Source of the DNA: CAZOMR01 sp964580655
Lineage (GTDB): Bacteria > RBG-13-61-14 > CAZOMR01
DNA length: 5,205 nt
Assembly: GCA_964580655.1 (NCBI GenBank)
Contig: CAZOMR010000231.1
Span: 1-5,205 of the forward strand
Reading direction: 5' to 3'
Part shown: piece by piece, positions 1-5,205 of the stretch
Numbering within the stretch: the stretch's first letter is position 1
Layout: every line of letters begins with the position of its first letter
The notes under the pieces: model-generated
What the model was told of the DNA's origin: nothing
Seen by the model: only the letters and a program-made list of their open reading frames with translations
Databases searched by the model: none
Made by a program: the position numbers and the translations under genes

Positions 1-208
1 TCGAACCGCTTATATTTCACCACGCCTCCCGGGAATAGATCTCAAATCTCATATCTCAAATCTCAGGTATTCTTTAATTCCTTTTTTGAAATTTTAGATG
101 TGAAATCTGAGATTATTCTTCGCTCTGGATACTTTTTCAATGATCAATTCCGGGAAAAAGGATATTGAATAATTGATAAAATTTACTCTTTTACATCTGC
201 TAATCAGG
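1..208. other. Non-coding left flank, AT-rich
   Basis: No open frame here looks like a gene. Apart from the inverted repeat, the stretch holds an 8-base palindrome TCCCGGGA at 27-34. A short AT-rich inverted pair, ATCAATT and AATTGAT, lies between about 139 and 178. As the 3' flank of the leftward gene it should contain the transcript end, but I see no clear rho-independent terminator. Confidence 0.5.
39..113. repeat. Imperfect inverted repeat made of a degenerate 7-base unit
   Basis: Positions 41-68 can be read as four consecutive 7-base units close to CTCAAAT (CTCAAAT, CTCATAT, CTCAAAT, CTCAGGT). They contain a 13-base sequence, ATCTCAAATCTCA, that occurs twice, at 39-51 and 53-65. Positions 87-113 carry the same degenerate unit in the opposite orientation. 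Aligning 39-65 with the reverse complement of 87-113 by eye gives 22 identities out of 27, with a 21-base AT-rich spacer between. The whole could form a long AT-rich hairpin or cruciform. It lies about 95 bases past the stop of the leftward binding-protein gene. There is no GC-rich stem with a T-run, so a standard intrinsic terminator is unlikely. A dispersed intergenic repeat or a weak 3' processing structure are the alternatives; copy number cannot be judged from one window. Confidence 0.6.
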
Positions 209-1138
209 TTATTTTGATTTCATGGATTCCAGTTCACGGATAAGATCGTAATCAGTATCCTTTGCAGGGATATACCCGCCGACATGCATTTTCTCAAGCG
301 TAGCCTTGTTCTGGTTGAAGCTGGTCAGTGCATCGAGGAAAGCCTTTTTGAGGCTGTTTGGTATGTCTTTTCTTGCCGCGATAGGCGACCCGGGCACGAG
401 TTCGCTTTTCCAGAGCACATTGAACTGATCCGGGCTCAGCCCCAGGGCCGAGGATGAGCGCACCAGGTCCTTGGTATTGGTAGCGCCGACATCGAATTCC
501 CCCTTGGCCACGCCCTTAACGACTGCCATGTGGCTTCCGGCAAACACGATGCGGGATGCGAATGATGCAGGGGTTTGCTTTCTTGTGCGGATGAAATAGA
601 CAAGTGGCACGAGGTATCCGGAGGCTGAGTCAGGATCGGTAAATGCCAGGACCTTTCCCTGCGCCTGGTCCATTGACTGGATCCCGCCTGCCCTGGAGGC
701 GATGATGAGGGCATGATACCCCGGATTGCCATCCTCGTTCAGCTCCAGGGCTAACACCTCGGCCCCGGTCTGCCGGTGAGCCTGCACATAGCTCAATGGC
801 CCGAAGTAAGCGAACTCGATTTTCCTGGTCTTCATGGCCGCGATGATCTTGATGTAGTTATCCGGCACAATGGTCTCGAGTTTCAGGCCAAGAGTTTTCT
901 CCAGGTGTTCAATCAAAGGCTGATATTTTTCCACCACCTTCTCCGGCTCGATGTAAGGCACGAATCCGAGGGTTATCTTTTTGGGCCAATCCGGTTCGGG
1001 CCGGACATCCTGTGCCCTGAGAGAGGATGCCATCTGGATGACAAGGCAGGAAAAAAAGAAAAAAAACGCGAATGAAAACAGAAAATAGTTCAGCCTTGCT
1101 TTTTCCTTGTAGAAAAAAACCTTTTTTGATATTCCCAT
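209..1138 (-). CDS. PhnD-type periplasmic phosphate/phosphite/phosphonate-binding protein
   Basis: This is an exported substrate-binding protein of the PhnD/SsuA-like group, which binds phosphate-like oxyanions or phosphonates in the periplasm, usually for an ABC importer. Numbering from an upstream GTG at 1153, residues 1-47 form a Sec signal: basic residues near 10-20, a very Phe-rich core at 24-38, and a likely cleavage after LRA (45-47). There is no lipobox before the Cys at 36. Family landmarks are TLGFVPY (61-67), the YFGPLSYV segment (116-123), the Ser-Ala-Ser-Gly ligand loop at 176-179 followed by a Pro, GSHMAVVKGV (206-215), and the FDVGAT stretch with its ligand-type Asp (220-225). 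Length is normal for the family. I prefer the ATG at 1138 (309 aa) because GGAG and AAGGA sit 8 and 3 bases ahead of it. The GTG at 1153 would add five residues and has its GGAGG only 2 bases away. No permease or ATPase gene is next to it, so the ligand and partner are unknown. Confidence 0.88.
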   Translation of the reverse strand: MGISKKVFFYKEKARLNYFLFSFAFFFFFSCLVIQMASSLRAQDVRPEPDWPKKITLGFVPYIEPEKVVEKYQPLIEHLEKTLGLKLETIVPDNYIKIIAAMKTRKIEFAYFGPLSYVQAHRQTGAEVLALELNEDGNPGYHALIIASRAGGIQSMDQAQGKVLAFTDPDSASGYLVPLVYFIRTRKQTPASFASRIVFAGSHMAVVKGVAKGEFDVGATNTKDLVRSSSALGLSPDQFNVLWKSELVPGSPIAARKDIPNSLKKAFLDALTSFNQNKATLEKMHVGGYIPAKDTDYDLIRELESMKSK

Positions 1139-1141
1139 CTT

Positions 1142-1150
1142 TCCTTCTCC
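1142..1150 (-). promoter_or_regulatory. Ribosome binding site of the binding-protein gene
   Basis: On the minus strand this reads GGAGAAGGA, ending 3 bases before the ATG at 1138. It supports that ATG over the in-frame GTG at 1153, whose own GGAGG at 1156-1160 is only 2 bases from the codon. Confidence 0.55.
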
Positions 1151-1209
1151 CACAACCTCCCCAAGCGAGAATAAAATTTTTTACCCCGGCCTGGCTTGAA
1201 TCTGCATTC

Positions 1210-1239
1210 ATTTTAAGTTCAATCATTCCGGTTTGTCAA
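1210..1239 (-). promoter_or_regulatory. Sigma-70-like promoter for the leftward binding-protein gene
   Basis: On the minus strand there is a perfect -35 box TTGACA (plus-strand positions 1234-1239), an 18-base spacer, and a -10 box TAAAAT (1210-1215) that matches the consensus at five of six bases. Transcription would begin near 1203, leaving a leader of about 65 bases before the ATG at 1138. This is the best promoter match in the window. I saw no clear operator or Pho-box-like direct repeats overlapping it. Confidence 0.65.
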
Positions 1240-1250
1240 TCAGAGAGGTG

Positions 1251-1280
1251 GTCGCACTCCAGGACTCTGCCTCTGATAAT
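1251..1280 (+). promoter_or_regulatory. Weak candidate promoter for the rightward four-gene cluster
   Basis: A -10-like GATAAT at 1275-1280 (five of six bases) follows a poor -35-like GTCGCA at 1251-1256 with an 18-base spacer. Transcription would start near 1287, giving a leader of about 34 bases. An alternative pairing is TTGACT at 1284-1289 with TATAGG at 1310-1315, but its 20-base spacer is too long and it would put the start at the ATG itself. Neither is convincing. Position in the divergent gap is the main argument for a promoter here. Confidence 0.3.
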
Positions 1281-1320
1281 TGCTTGACTTTTTATGCGGG
1301 CTTTGCGAGTATAGGCCGCG

Positions 1321-1992
1321 ATGATAGACCTTCATACCCATTCGCTTTTCAGCGACGGTGAAGTGGTTCCCTCGGAGTTGATCCAGCGCGCCCGGATCAA
1401 GGGCTTGCGTGCGATCGCGATCACAGACCATGTGGATGCGTCAAACCTGGAGTTTGTGATCAGAGCAATGGTCAAGTTCGTGCGTTCTCTGCAAGGACAT
1501 GATGTGATCCCTGTGCTTGCAGGCATTGAGTTGACTCATGTTCCGCCCACCCAGGTCTTGAGCCTGGTAAGAAAAGGCAGGCGTCTGGGCGCACAGTTGG
1601 TGGTGGTGCACGGCGAGACAGTGGTCGAGCCAGTGGCTAGAGGGACCAACCGGGCCGCTATTATGGCCGGATCTGACATCCTGGCTCACCCTGGCCTGAT
1701 CAGTGCAGAAGAGGTCAAGCTGGCCGCGAACAAGGGCGTGGCGCTGGAGATCAGCTCGCGCCGGGGGCATTCGCTTACGAACGGGCATGTGGCCCGGCTT
1801 GCCAGGCGCTGGGGGGCCAGACTGGTGCTGAATACGGACGCTCATTCGCCGCGAGACCTGATTTCTCTTGACATGGCTGAAATTGTGGCTAAAGGCGCAG
1901 GACTCTCAAAAGCCGAATTCATCGAGATGCGAAAGAACTCCGAAGCACTTTTCCAGAAGGCGCGGCGGAGAAAAGGTAGAGGAGTTACATGA
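1321..1992 (+). CDS. PHP-domain metal-dependent phosphoesterase (histidinol-phosphatase-like)
   Basis: The 223-residue protein is a single PHP domain, a fold that hydrolyses phosphoesters at a cluster of two or three metal ions. The metal-binding set appears complete: His5 and His7 (LHTH), Asp12, Asp36-His37 (ITDH), Glu70 (GIEL), His97 (VVHGE), His123 (AHPG), and Asp173 and His175 (NTDAH). The tail from about 205 is basic. The start is fixed by an in-frame TAG at 1312-1314 and by the first metal motif at residues 5-7, yet only a weak TAGG at 1312-1315 precedes the ATG as ribosome site. Proteins like this are often labelled histidinol-phosphatase-like, but no his gene is nearby, so histidine synthesis is not supported. 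The substrate could be a nucleotide, a sugar phosphate or another phosphoester. Its TGA overlaps the ATG of cdsA by 4 bases (ATGA), which implies translational coupling. Confidence 0.88.
   Translation: MIDLHTHSLFSDGEVVPSELIQRARIKGLRAIAITDHVDASNLEFVIRAMVKFVRSLQGHDVIPVLAGIELTHVPPTQVLSLVRKGRRLGAQLVVVHGETVVEPVARGTNRAAIMAGSDILAHPGLISAEEVKLAANKGVALEISSRRGHSLTNGHVARLARRWGARLVLNTDAHSPRDLISLDMAEIVAKGAGLSKAEFIEMRKNSEALFQKARRRKGRGVT
1978..1984 (+). promoter_or_regulatory. Ribosome binding site of cdsA inside the end of the PHP gene
   Basis: AGAGGAG lies 4 bases before the cdsA ATG at 1989 and within the last codons of the PHP gene. Together with the ATGA stop/start overlap it points to coupled translation of the two genes. 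Confidence 0.7.
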
Positions 1993-2825
1993 GCAATTTG
2001 AGCAAGAGACTCCTGACAGCCGCAGTTGTGATTCCGTTTCTCGTGTTCATTTTTTACCTTGGAGGGTTCTGGTATTTCGTTCTGATGGAGACGGCAATAC
2101 TCATCGGCATGGGCGAGTTCTACCGGATGATCGAGACCAGGGGTCTGCTTCCCCAGCGCCTGGTGGGAACCATCGCGGCCTTGGGTCTGGGCCTTATATC
2201 CTTGTTCGGAAACGAGTTATATACCGCACTCTTCCTCAGTGTGGCCGTGCTCGCTATTTTATCGTTTCAACTCACCCGGCTGGACCTCCAGTCCGCCATC
2301 ACAGGAATTGCGGCCACTATGATGGGCGTGGTGTATGTTGGCTGGCTGTTGAGTCATGCCATATTGCTTCGCAACTTGCCAGTGGACGCGGGCGCTTCGG
2401 ACATCGGCTTTTTCTTTATCATTCTGGTCATAGCTACCACATTTCTGGCAGATGCGGGGGCATACTTCACTGGCCGATCCCTGGGCAAACACAAACTATG
2501 GCCCCGGATAAGCCCGAAGAAAACCTGGGAGGGCGCAATCGGCGGCGTGGTGGTTGGTACCCTGGGCACCGTGGCGAGCAAGCTCGTGTTTGACGCCTGG
2601 ATATTAGATACCGGGATGCCGATTATCCATTGTTTGATCCTGGGCCTGATCCTGTGCGTGGTCAGCATCTTCGGGGACCTTTCTGAGTCCATGCTCAAGC
2701 GGGACGCCGGGATAAAGGACTCGGGAACAATCATACCCGGACACGGCGGAATACTCGATCGGCTAGACTCGCTCCTGTTTACTATACCTGCCACCTATTA
2801 TTACCTCAAGATTTTTGTTTATTGA
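1989..2825 (+). CDS. cdsA: Phosphatidate cytidylyltransferase (CDP-diglyceride synthase)
   Basis: This inner-membrane enzyme makes CDP-diacylglycerol from phosphatidic acid and CTP, the branch point for phosphatidylethanolamine, phosphatidylglycerol and cardiolipin. The 278-residue length is normal. Several hydrophobic helices are visible, for example about 10-40, 56-96, 104-127, 138-160, 181-200 and 211-229. The cytidylyltransferase signature is intact at residues 234-260: Ser234, Lys237-Arg238, Lys243-Asp244, His252-Gly-Gly and Asp257-Arg-x-Asp260. Upstream, SPKKTWEG (175-182) is the second conserved cytosolic motif, and FLADAGAYFTGR (152-163) is also typical. It overlaps the PHP gene by 4 bases and is followed 7 bases later by the carbonic-anhydrase gene. 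In many bacteria cdsA sits between uppS and dxr; neither is next to it here. Confidence 0.96.
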   Translation: MSNLSKRLLTAAVVIPFLVFIFYLGGFWYFVLMETAILIGMGEFYRMIETRGLLPQRLVGTIAALGLGLISLFGNELYTALFLSVAVLAILSFQLTRLDLQSAITGIAATMMGVVYVGWLLSHAILLRNLPVDAGASDIGFFFIILVIATTFLADAGAYFTGRSLGKHKLWPRISPKKTWEGAIGGVVVGTLGTVASKLVFDAWILDTGMPIIHCLILGLILCVVSIFGDLSESMLKRDAGIKDSGTIIPGHGGILDRLDSLLFTIPATYYYLKIFVY

Positions 2826-2832
2826 GAAAGAG

Positions 2833-3393
2833 ATGATTCTGAAGTTCAAGGACAAGGAACCGATGTTTCACCCCAGCGTGTGGGTTGCGCCGGACGCCAC
2901 GGTGACAGGTGATGTTGTGGTGGGCAAGGAGTCCTCTATATGGTTCGGCGCAGTGGTTCGGGGGGACATCAATTATATTCGCATCGGGGCAAGGACGAGC
3001 ATTCAGGACCTGTGCATAATTCATGTCAACGCAGGGCTCTTTCCGACCTTGATCGGGGACGAGGTAACAGTGGGCCACCGCGCCTTGCTCCACGGCTGTA
3101 CCATTGGCAACCGGTGTTTGATCGGCATGGGTTCTATCATCATGGACGGTGTCAAAATCGGGGACGGGTGCATGGTGGCGGCAGGGGCCCTGGTGACCCC
3201 TGGCACCGTGATCCCTCCACGCACTGTGGTCATGGGATCGCCGGCCAAGCCCAAGCGGGGATGCACTCAGGATGACCTTGAAGTCCTGCGTTTGGGTGTT
3301 CTGGAATACCTGGAGCTTGCCCGGACTTATGCGGCCCAGGTGAATATCAATATCAATTCCTCCAGACCCTTAGGGCCGGGGCCAAAGAATTAA
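2833..3393 (+). CDS. Gamma-class carbonic anhydrase family protein (CamH/YrdA-like)
   Basis: This 186-residue protein has the left-handed beta-helix built from hexapeptide repeats, as in gamma carbonic anhydrases, which form trimers with metal sites between subunits and interconvert CO2 and bicarbonate. The three metal-binding histidines are present: His64 (IIHV), His82 and His87 (VGHRALLHG). Arg43, Asp45, Gln58 and Asp59 match other conserved active-site positions. The acidic loop of the archaeal Cam type is absent, placing it with the CamH/YrdA/PaaY-like group, where activity is proven for only some members. A helix at about 146-170 closes the barrel and a short Asn/Pro/Gly-rich tail follows. 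I chose the ATG at 2833 because the protein then begins MILKFKDKEP like its relatives. A TTG at 2815, overlapping cdsA, would add six residues but has no ribosome site. Confidence 0.9.
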   Translation: MILKFKDKEPMFHPSVWVAPDATVTGDVVVGKESSIWFGAVVRGDINYIRIGARTSIQDLCIIHVNAGLFPTLIGDEVTVGHRALLHGCTIGNRCLIGMGSIIMDGVKIGDGCMVAAGALVTPGTVIPPRTVVMGSPAKPKRGCTQDDLEVLRLGVLEYLELARTYAAQVNININSSRPLGPGPKN

Positions 3394-3412
3394 ACGCGCG
3401 AGGATTGCTGTT

Positions 3413-4492
3413 ATGGGAAAAGACAAGGGCATGACCTATGCCGAGACAGGTGTTGTGGGTCTGGAGGGAGTGGATTCTTTTCAGACCCTGATTAACTGGG
3501 TGAAGAAGACCATGGAGGGTCATCCCGAGGTGAAGGCCGAGGTAGGGCTTTACGCCACGGTTATCGAGATCGGGCCAAACCTGGGGCTGGCCATGAGCAC
3601 GGACGGGGTTGGCACGAAGCTGTTGATCGCTGAGATGATGAAGAAGTATGACACGGTCGGCATTGACTGCATCGCGATGAATGTCAACGACATCATCTGC
3701 GTGGGGGCCAGGCCTCTTGCGATGCTGGATTATATCGCGGTGGAGGATGCCCGGAATCCACTGCTCGGTGAGGTTGGTGCCGGGCTTTACAAGGGCGCGA
3801 TTGAGGCCGGGATAAGCATACCCGCGGGAGAGCTGGCCCAGCTCAAGGAGATGGTGCGTGGTATTGAGGAAGGCGCGGGTTTCGATCTTGCAGGCACAGC
3901 AGTCGGGATTCTCGCGCTGGATAAAATGCTGGTGGGGGAGGGCATTGAGGAAGGAGATGTGGTGACAGGGCTTTTTAGTTCAGGCCTGCATTCCAACGGC
4001 TATACCCTGGCCCGCCGTGTTCTGCTCGGCAGATACAGGGTGGACACTCGCCTTTCAGAGCTGGGTGAGACCGTGGGTGAGGCCCTGCTCACGCCCACCC
4101 GCATCTATGTGAAACCTGCCTTGGCCATGCTGGAAGCCGGACTAAAGATAAAGGCGTTTCTCCATATCACCGGAGACGGGTTCCGCAATCTCAGAAGGGT
4201 CCGCTCGCAGGTAGGGTTTGTCCTGGATAACCTGCCAGAACCCCCTCCGATATTTCAGCTCATCCAGAAAGAGGGTAATGTTTCAAATGCTGAGATGACC
4301 AATACATTTAACCTTGGAATAGGGTTCTGCGTGGTGACTAATGAAGATGATGCAAAAAATGTTATTCGGATCAGCGAGGAATTTGGCATCCCGGCGCAGG
4401 TTATCGGGAGAGCGACGAGGGACTCAAAAAGAGAGATAAGAATTCAATCCCTCAAGGTAGTGGGAAGGGACGACGGGTTTTATCCTGTCTGA
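3413..4492 (+). CDS. purM: Phosphoribosylformylglycinamidine cyclo-ligase (AIR synthetase), divergent type
   Basis: PurM catalyses the ATP-dependent closure of FGAM to AIR, the fifth step of de novo purine synthesis, in the cytosol. The 359-residue length is normal. Visible motifs in order are YAETGV (9-14), STDGVGTK with the nucleotide/metal-site Asp64 (62-69), GIDCIAMNVNDI (83-94), GFDLAGTAVG (156-165), SSGLHSNGYTL with His193 (189-199), LTPTRIYVK (226-234), HITGDGF (251-257) and EMTNTFNLGIGF (294-305). The usual GGETAEMPG-type loop is replaced by AGELAQLKE at 138-146, and the usual TGGG has become TGDG. Similar variants probably exist in other lineages, so this is more likely a subfamily mark than damage. 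The frame is intact. GAGGA lies 8 bases before the ATG, 19 bases after the carbonic-anhydrase stop, so it is probably the last gene of the cluster. Its 3' end overlaps the next, opposite gene by 13 bases. Confidence 0.92.
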   Translation: MGKDKGMTYAETGVVGLEGVDSFQTLINWVKKTMEGHPEVKAEVGLYATVIEIGPNLGLAMSTDGVGTKLLIAEMMKKYDTVGIDCIAMNVNDIICVGARPLAMLDYIAVEDARNPLLGEVGAGLYKGAIEAGISIPAGELAQLKEMVRGIEEGAGFDLAGTAVGILALDKMLVGEGIEEGDVVTGLFSSGLHSNGYTLARRVLLGRYRVDTRLSELGETVGEALLTPTRIYVKPALAMLEAGLKIKAFLHITGDGFRNLRRVRSQVGFVLDNLPEPPPIFQLIQKEGNVSNAEMTNTFNLGIGFCVVTNEDDAKNVIRISEEFGIPAQVIGRATRDSKREIRIQSLKVVGRDDGFYPV

Positions 4493-5040
4493 ACCAACAA
4501 TTCCCAGGAGAGCTTGATCCGTGTGGCGGGCGCGCCTTCCCAGGCCCGCTCTAGAATCTCGGCCTTGATGTTCTTTGCGCCGCAGAGCTCGAGGGTCTGC
4601 TCCAGCCAGCCCCACATGATGTAATACGCTGGCGCGAATTCCGTATCAAAATTCTTGAGGATCATTTCTACTTCGTTGTCGGAAAGCTCTTTTACCTCAA
4701 TACTGCCGGAGTCAAAGAAATTCCGGATATAGGTGGAATACTTCTTCAAATACTGCATGGGCTCGCCTTCTTTGAGCAAGCCTTTATAAAGACCGCTCAT
4801 GATAGTCCCTCCATAACTGCGGCCCCATTCCCGCACCTTCTCCAGGTCACCCTTTGCCAGAACCTCGAAGACAGCCTGAAAACAGTGCTTGAATGTCTCG
4901 TAAGGATACCATGCGCTGGGCAGGATGCGCTGTCCAATGATTTCCTTGTCCTGCTCGGTCAGGTAAGGCTCATAAACACCGCTCTTGTCCGCACGGATAG
5001 TTTTGATGAAATCAACCAGCACGCTTCCCTTTACCTTCAT
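4480..5040 (-). CDS. Uncharacterised 186-residue protein, possibly DUF2378/TIGR02265-like
   Basis: I do not recognise this protein firmly. It is soluble in appearance, mixed helical, with no signal peptide or membrane segment. Noticeable parts are RILPSAWYPYETF (38-50), a KGDLEKVREWGRSYG segment (63-77), a Gly/Leu-rich helix (80-91), a Phe-Asp-Ser-Gly turn (109-112), then YYIMWGWLEQTLELCGAKN (139-157) and a last strand ending RIKLSW (174-179). The order 'LP..WYP', 'GR..G', 'G.le..lel.Gak' and a final W-ending strand is reminiscent of the DUF2378/TIGR02265 group known from myxobacteria, and more loosely of haem-NO-binding-like or V4R ligand folds. This is memory-based resemblance only. The ATG at 5040 has a perfect AAGGAGG 6 bases away, so it is likely well translated. 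It converges on purM with a 13-base tail overlap. Confidence 0.75.
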   Translation of the reverse strand: MKVKGSVLVDFIKTIRADKSGVYEPYLTEQDKEIIGQRILPSAWYPYETFKHCFQAVFEVLAKGDLEKVREWGRSYGGTIMSGLYKGLLKEGEPMQYLKKYSTYIRNFFDSGSIEVKELSDNEVEMILKNFDTEFAPAYYIMWGWLEQTLELCGAKNIKAEILERAWEGAPATRIKLSWELLVQTG

Positions 5041-5046
5041 GATCTG

Positions 5047-5053
5047 CCTCCTT
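5047..5053 (-). promoter_or_regulatory. Perfect Shine-Dalgarno site of the 186-residue protein gene
   Basis: AAGGAGG on the minus strand, fully complementary to the usual 16S rRNA tail, lies 6 bases before the ATG at 5040. It is the strongest ribosome site in the window and fixes the start. Confidence 0.85.
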
Positions 5054-5057
5054 GGGG

Positions 5058-5080
5058 CTAAATGGTTAATAGTCCTTTAG
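5058..5080 (-). promoter_or_regulatory. Small stem-loop in the leader of the 186-residue protein gene
   Basis: On the minus strand CTAAAGG pairs with CCATTTAG (one bulged base), enclosing an 8-base AT-rich loop. The stem ends 4 bases before the AAGGAGG site. It could affect ribosome access or mRNA stability, but a 7-pair stem can arise by chance and no known riboswitch is recognised. Confidence 0.3.
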
Positions 5081-5087
5081 GCTCACA

Positions 5088-5123
5088 CATGAATACTTAC
5101 CTTATTTTTGCCAGAATGTAAAG
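5088..5123 (-). promoter_or_regulatory. Very weak candidate promoter for the 186-residue protein gene
   Basis: On the minus strand a -35-like TTTACA is followed about 18 bases later by AAGTAT, which matches the -10 consensus at only three of six bases. No better pair was found in the 165 bases upstream of the gene. The true promoter may lie beyond the right edge of the window. Confidence 0.2.
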
Positions 5124-5205
5124 AAAAAAATCGGCGCGTTCTCTCTATATCAAGGGTGTGCGACATAAATGGTGGTCAAGTGGCCCTGGGATTTCCAAAA
5201 GTTGT

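Noticed and set aside
1..9. Minus-strand GCGGTTCGA resembling a tRNA T arm
   Set aside because: The bases upstream on that strand do not form an anticodon or D arm, and the window ends here, so no tRNA can be supported.
39..113. CRISPR array
   Set aside because: The repeat units are 7 bases and contiguous with no spacers, and no cas gene is present.
139..178. ATCAATT/AATTGAT stem as terminator of the leftward gene
   Set aside because: The stem is only 7 AT-rich pairs with a loop over 20 bases, and there is no proper T-run following it.
1190..1206. Possible sigma-54 promoter, TGGC followed by TGCA
   Set aside because: The GG to GC spacing is 9 rather than 10 bases and the flanking consensus is poor. 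It also falls beside a good sigma-70-like promoter on the other strand.
1868..2593. A long plus-strand open frame overlapping the PHP gene and cdsA
   Set aside because: It lies in a different frame over two well-supported genes, and its translation is Arg/His/Gly-rich with no domain.
2815..2832. TTG start at 2815 for the carbonic-anhydrase gene
   Set aside because: It lacks a ribosome site and adds six residues that do not fit the family's usual N-terminus, whereas the ATG at 2833 does.

Overview
The window reads as ordinary chromosomal DNA of a Gram-negative bacterium. The genes are moderately GC-rich, the flanks are AT-rich, Shine-Dalgarno sites are of the AGGAGG type, and one binding protein carries a Sec signal. 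The gene set (a PHP phosphoesterase, a CamH-like gamma carbonic anhydrase, a divergent PurM, a protein that may belong to the DUF2378/TIGR02265 group and a lone PhnD-type binding protein) makes me lean towards the Desulfobacterota or another former deltaproteobacterial group. This assignment is an inference from general resemblance. No marker gene is present to prove it.

Layout. Positions 1-208 hold no gene but contain an imperfect inverted repeat built from a degenerate 7-base unit. Positions 209-1138 (minus) encode a secreted phosphate/phosphonate-type binding protein. A good sigma-70-like promoter lies in the divergent gap 1139-1320, and a weaker candidate faces the other way. Positions 1321-4492 (plus) form a tight four-gene cluster: PHP-domain phosphoesterase, CDP-diglyceride synthase (cdsA), gamma-class carbonic anhydrase and phosphoribosylformylglycinamidine cyclo-ligase (purM). 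The genes are joined by a 4-base ATGA overlap, a 7-base gap and a 19-base gap. Positions 4480-5040 (minus) encode a 186-residue soluble protein whose 3' end overlaps that of purM tail to tail by 13 bases. Positions 5041-5205 are its leader and upstream region, with a perfect AAGGAGG site and a small hairpin.

How the genes fit together. The plus-strand cluster mixes phospholipid synthesis (cdsA), purine synthesis (purM), probable CO2/bicarbonate chemistry and a phosphoesterase of unknown substrate. PurM lies two steps before the bicarbonate-using step of purine synthesis in organisms that use PurK/PurE, so a functional tie with the carbonic anhydrase is conceivable but unproven. A plain housekeeping operon is the simpler reading. 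I found no phage, transposon, CRISPR, toxin-antitoxin or defence genes, and no convincing new system. The points most worth a second look are the altered PurM loop, the 186-residue protein with its structured leader, and the repeat at the left edge.
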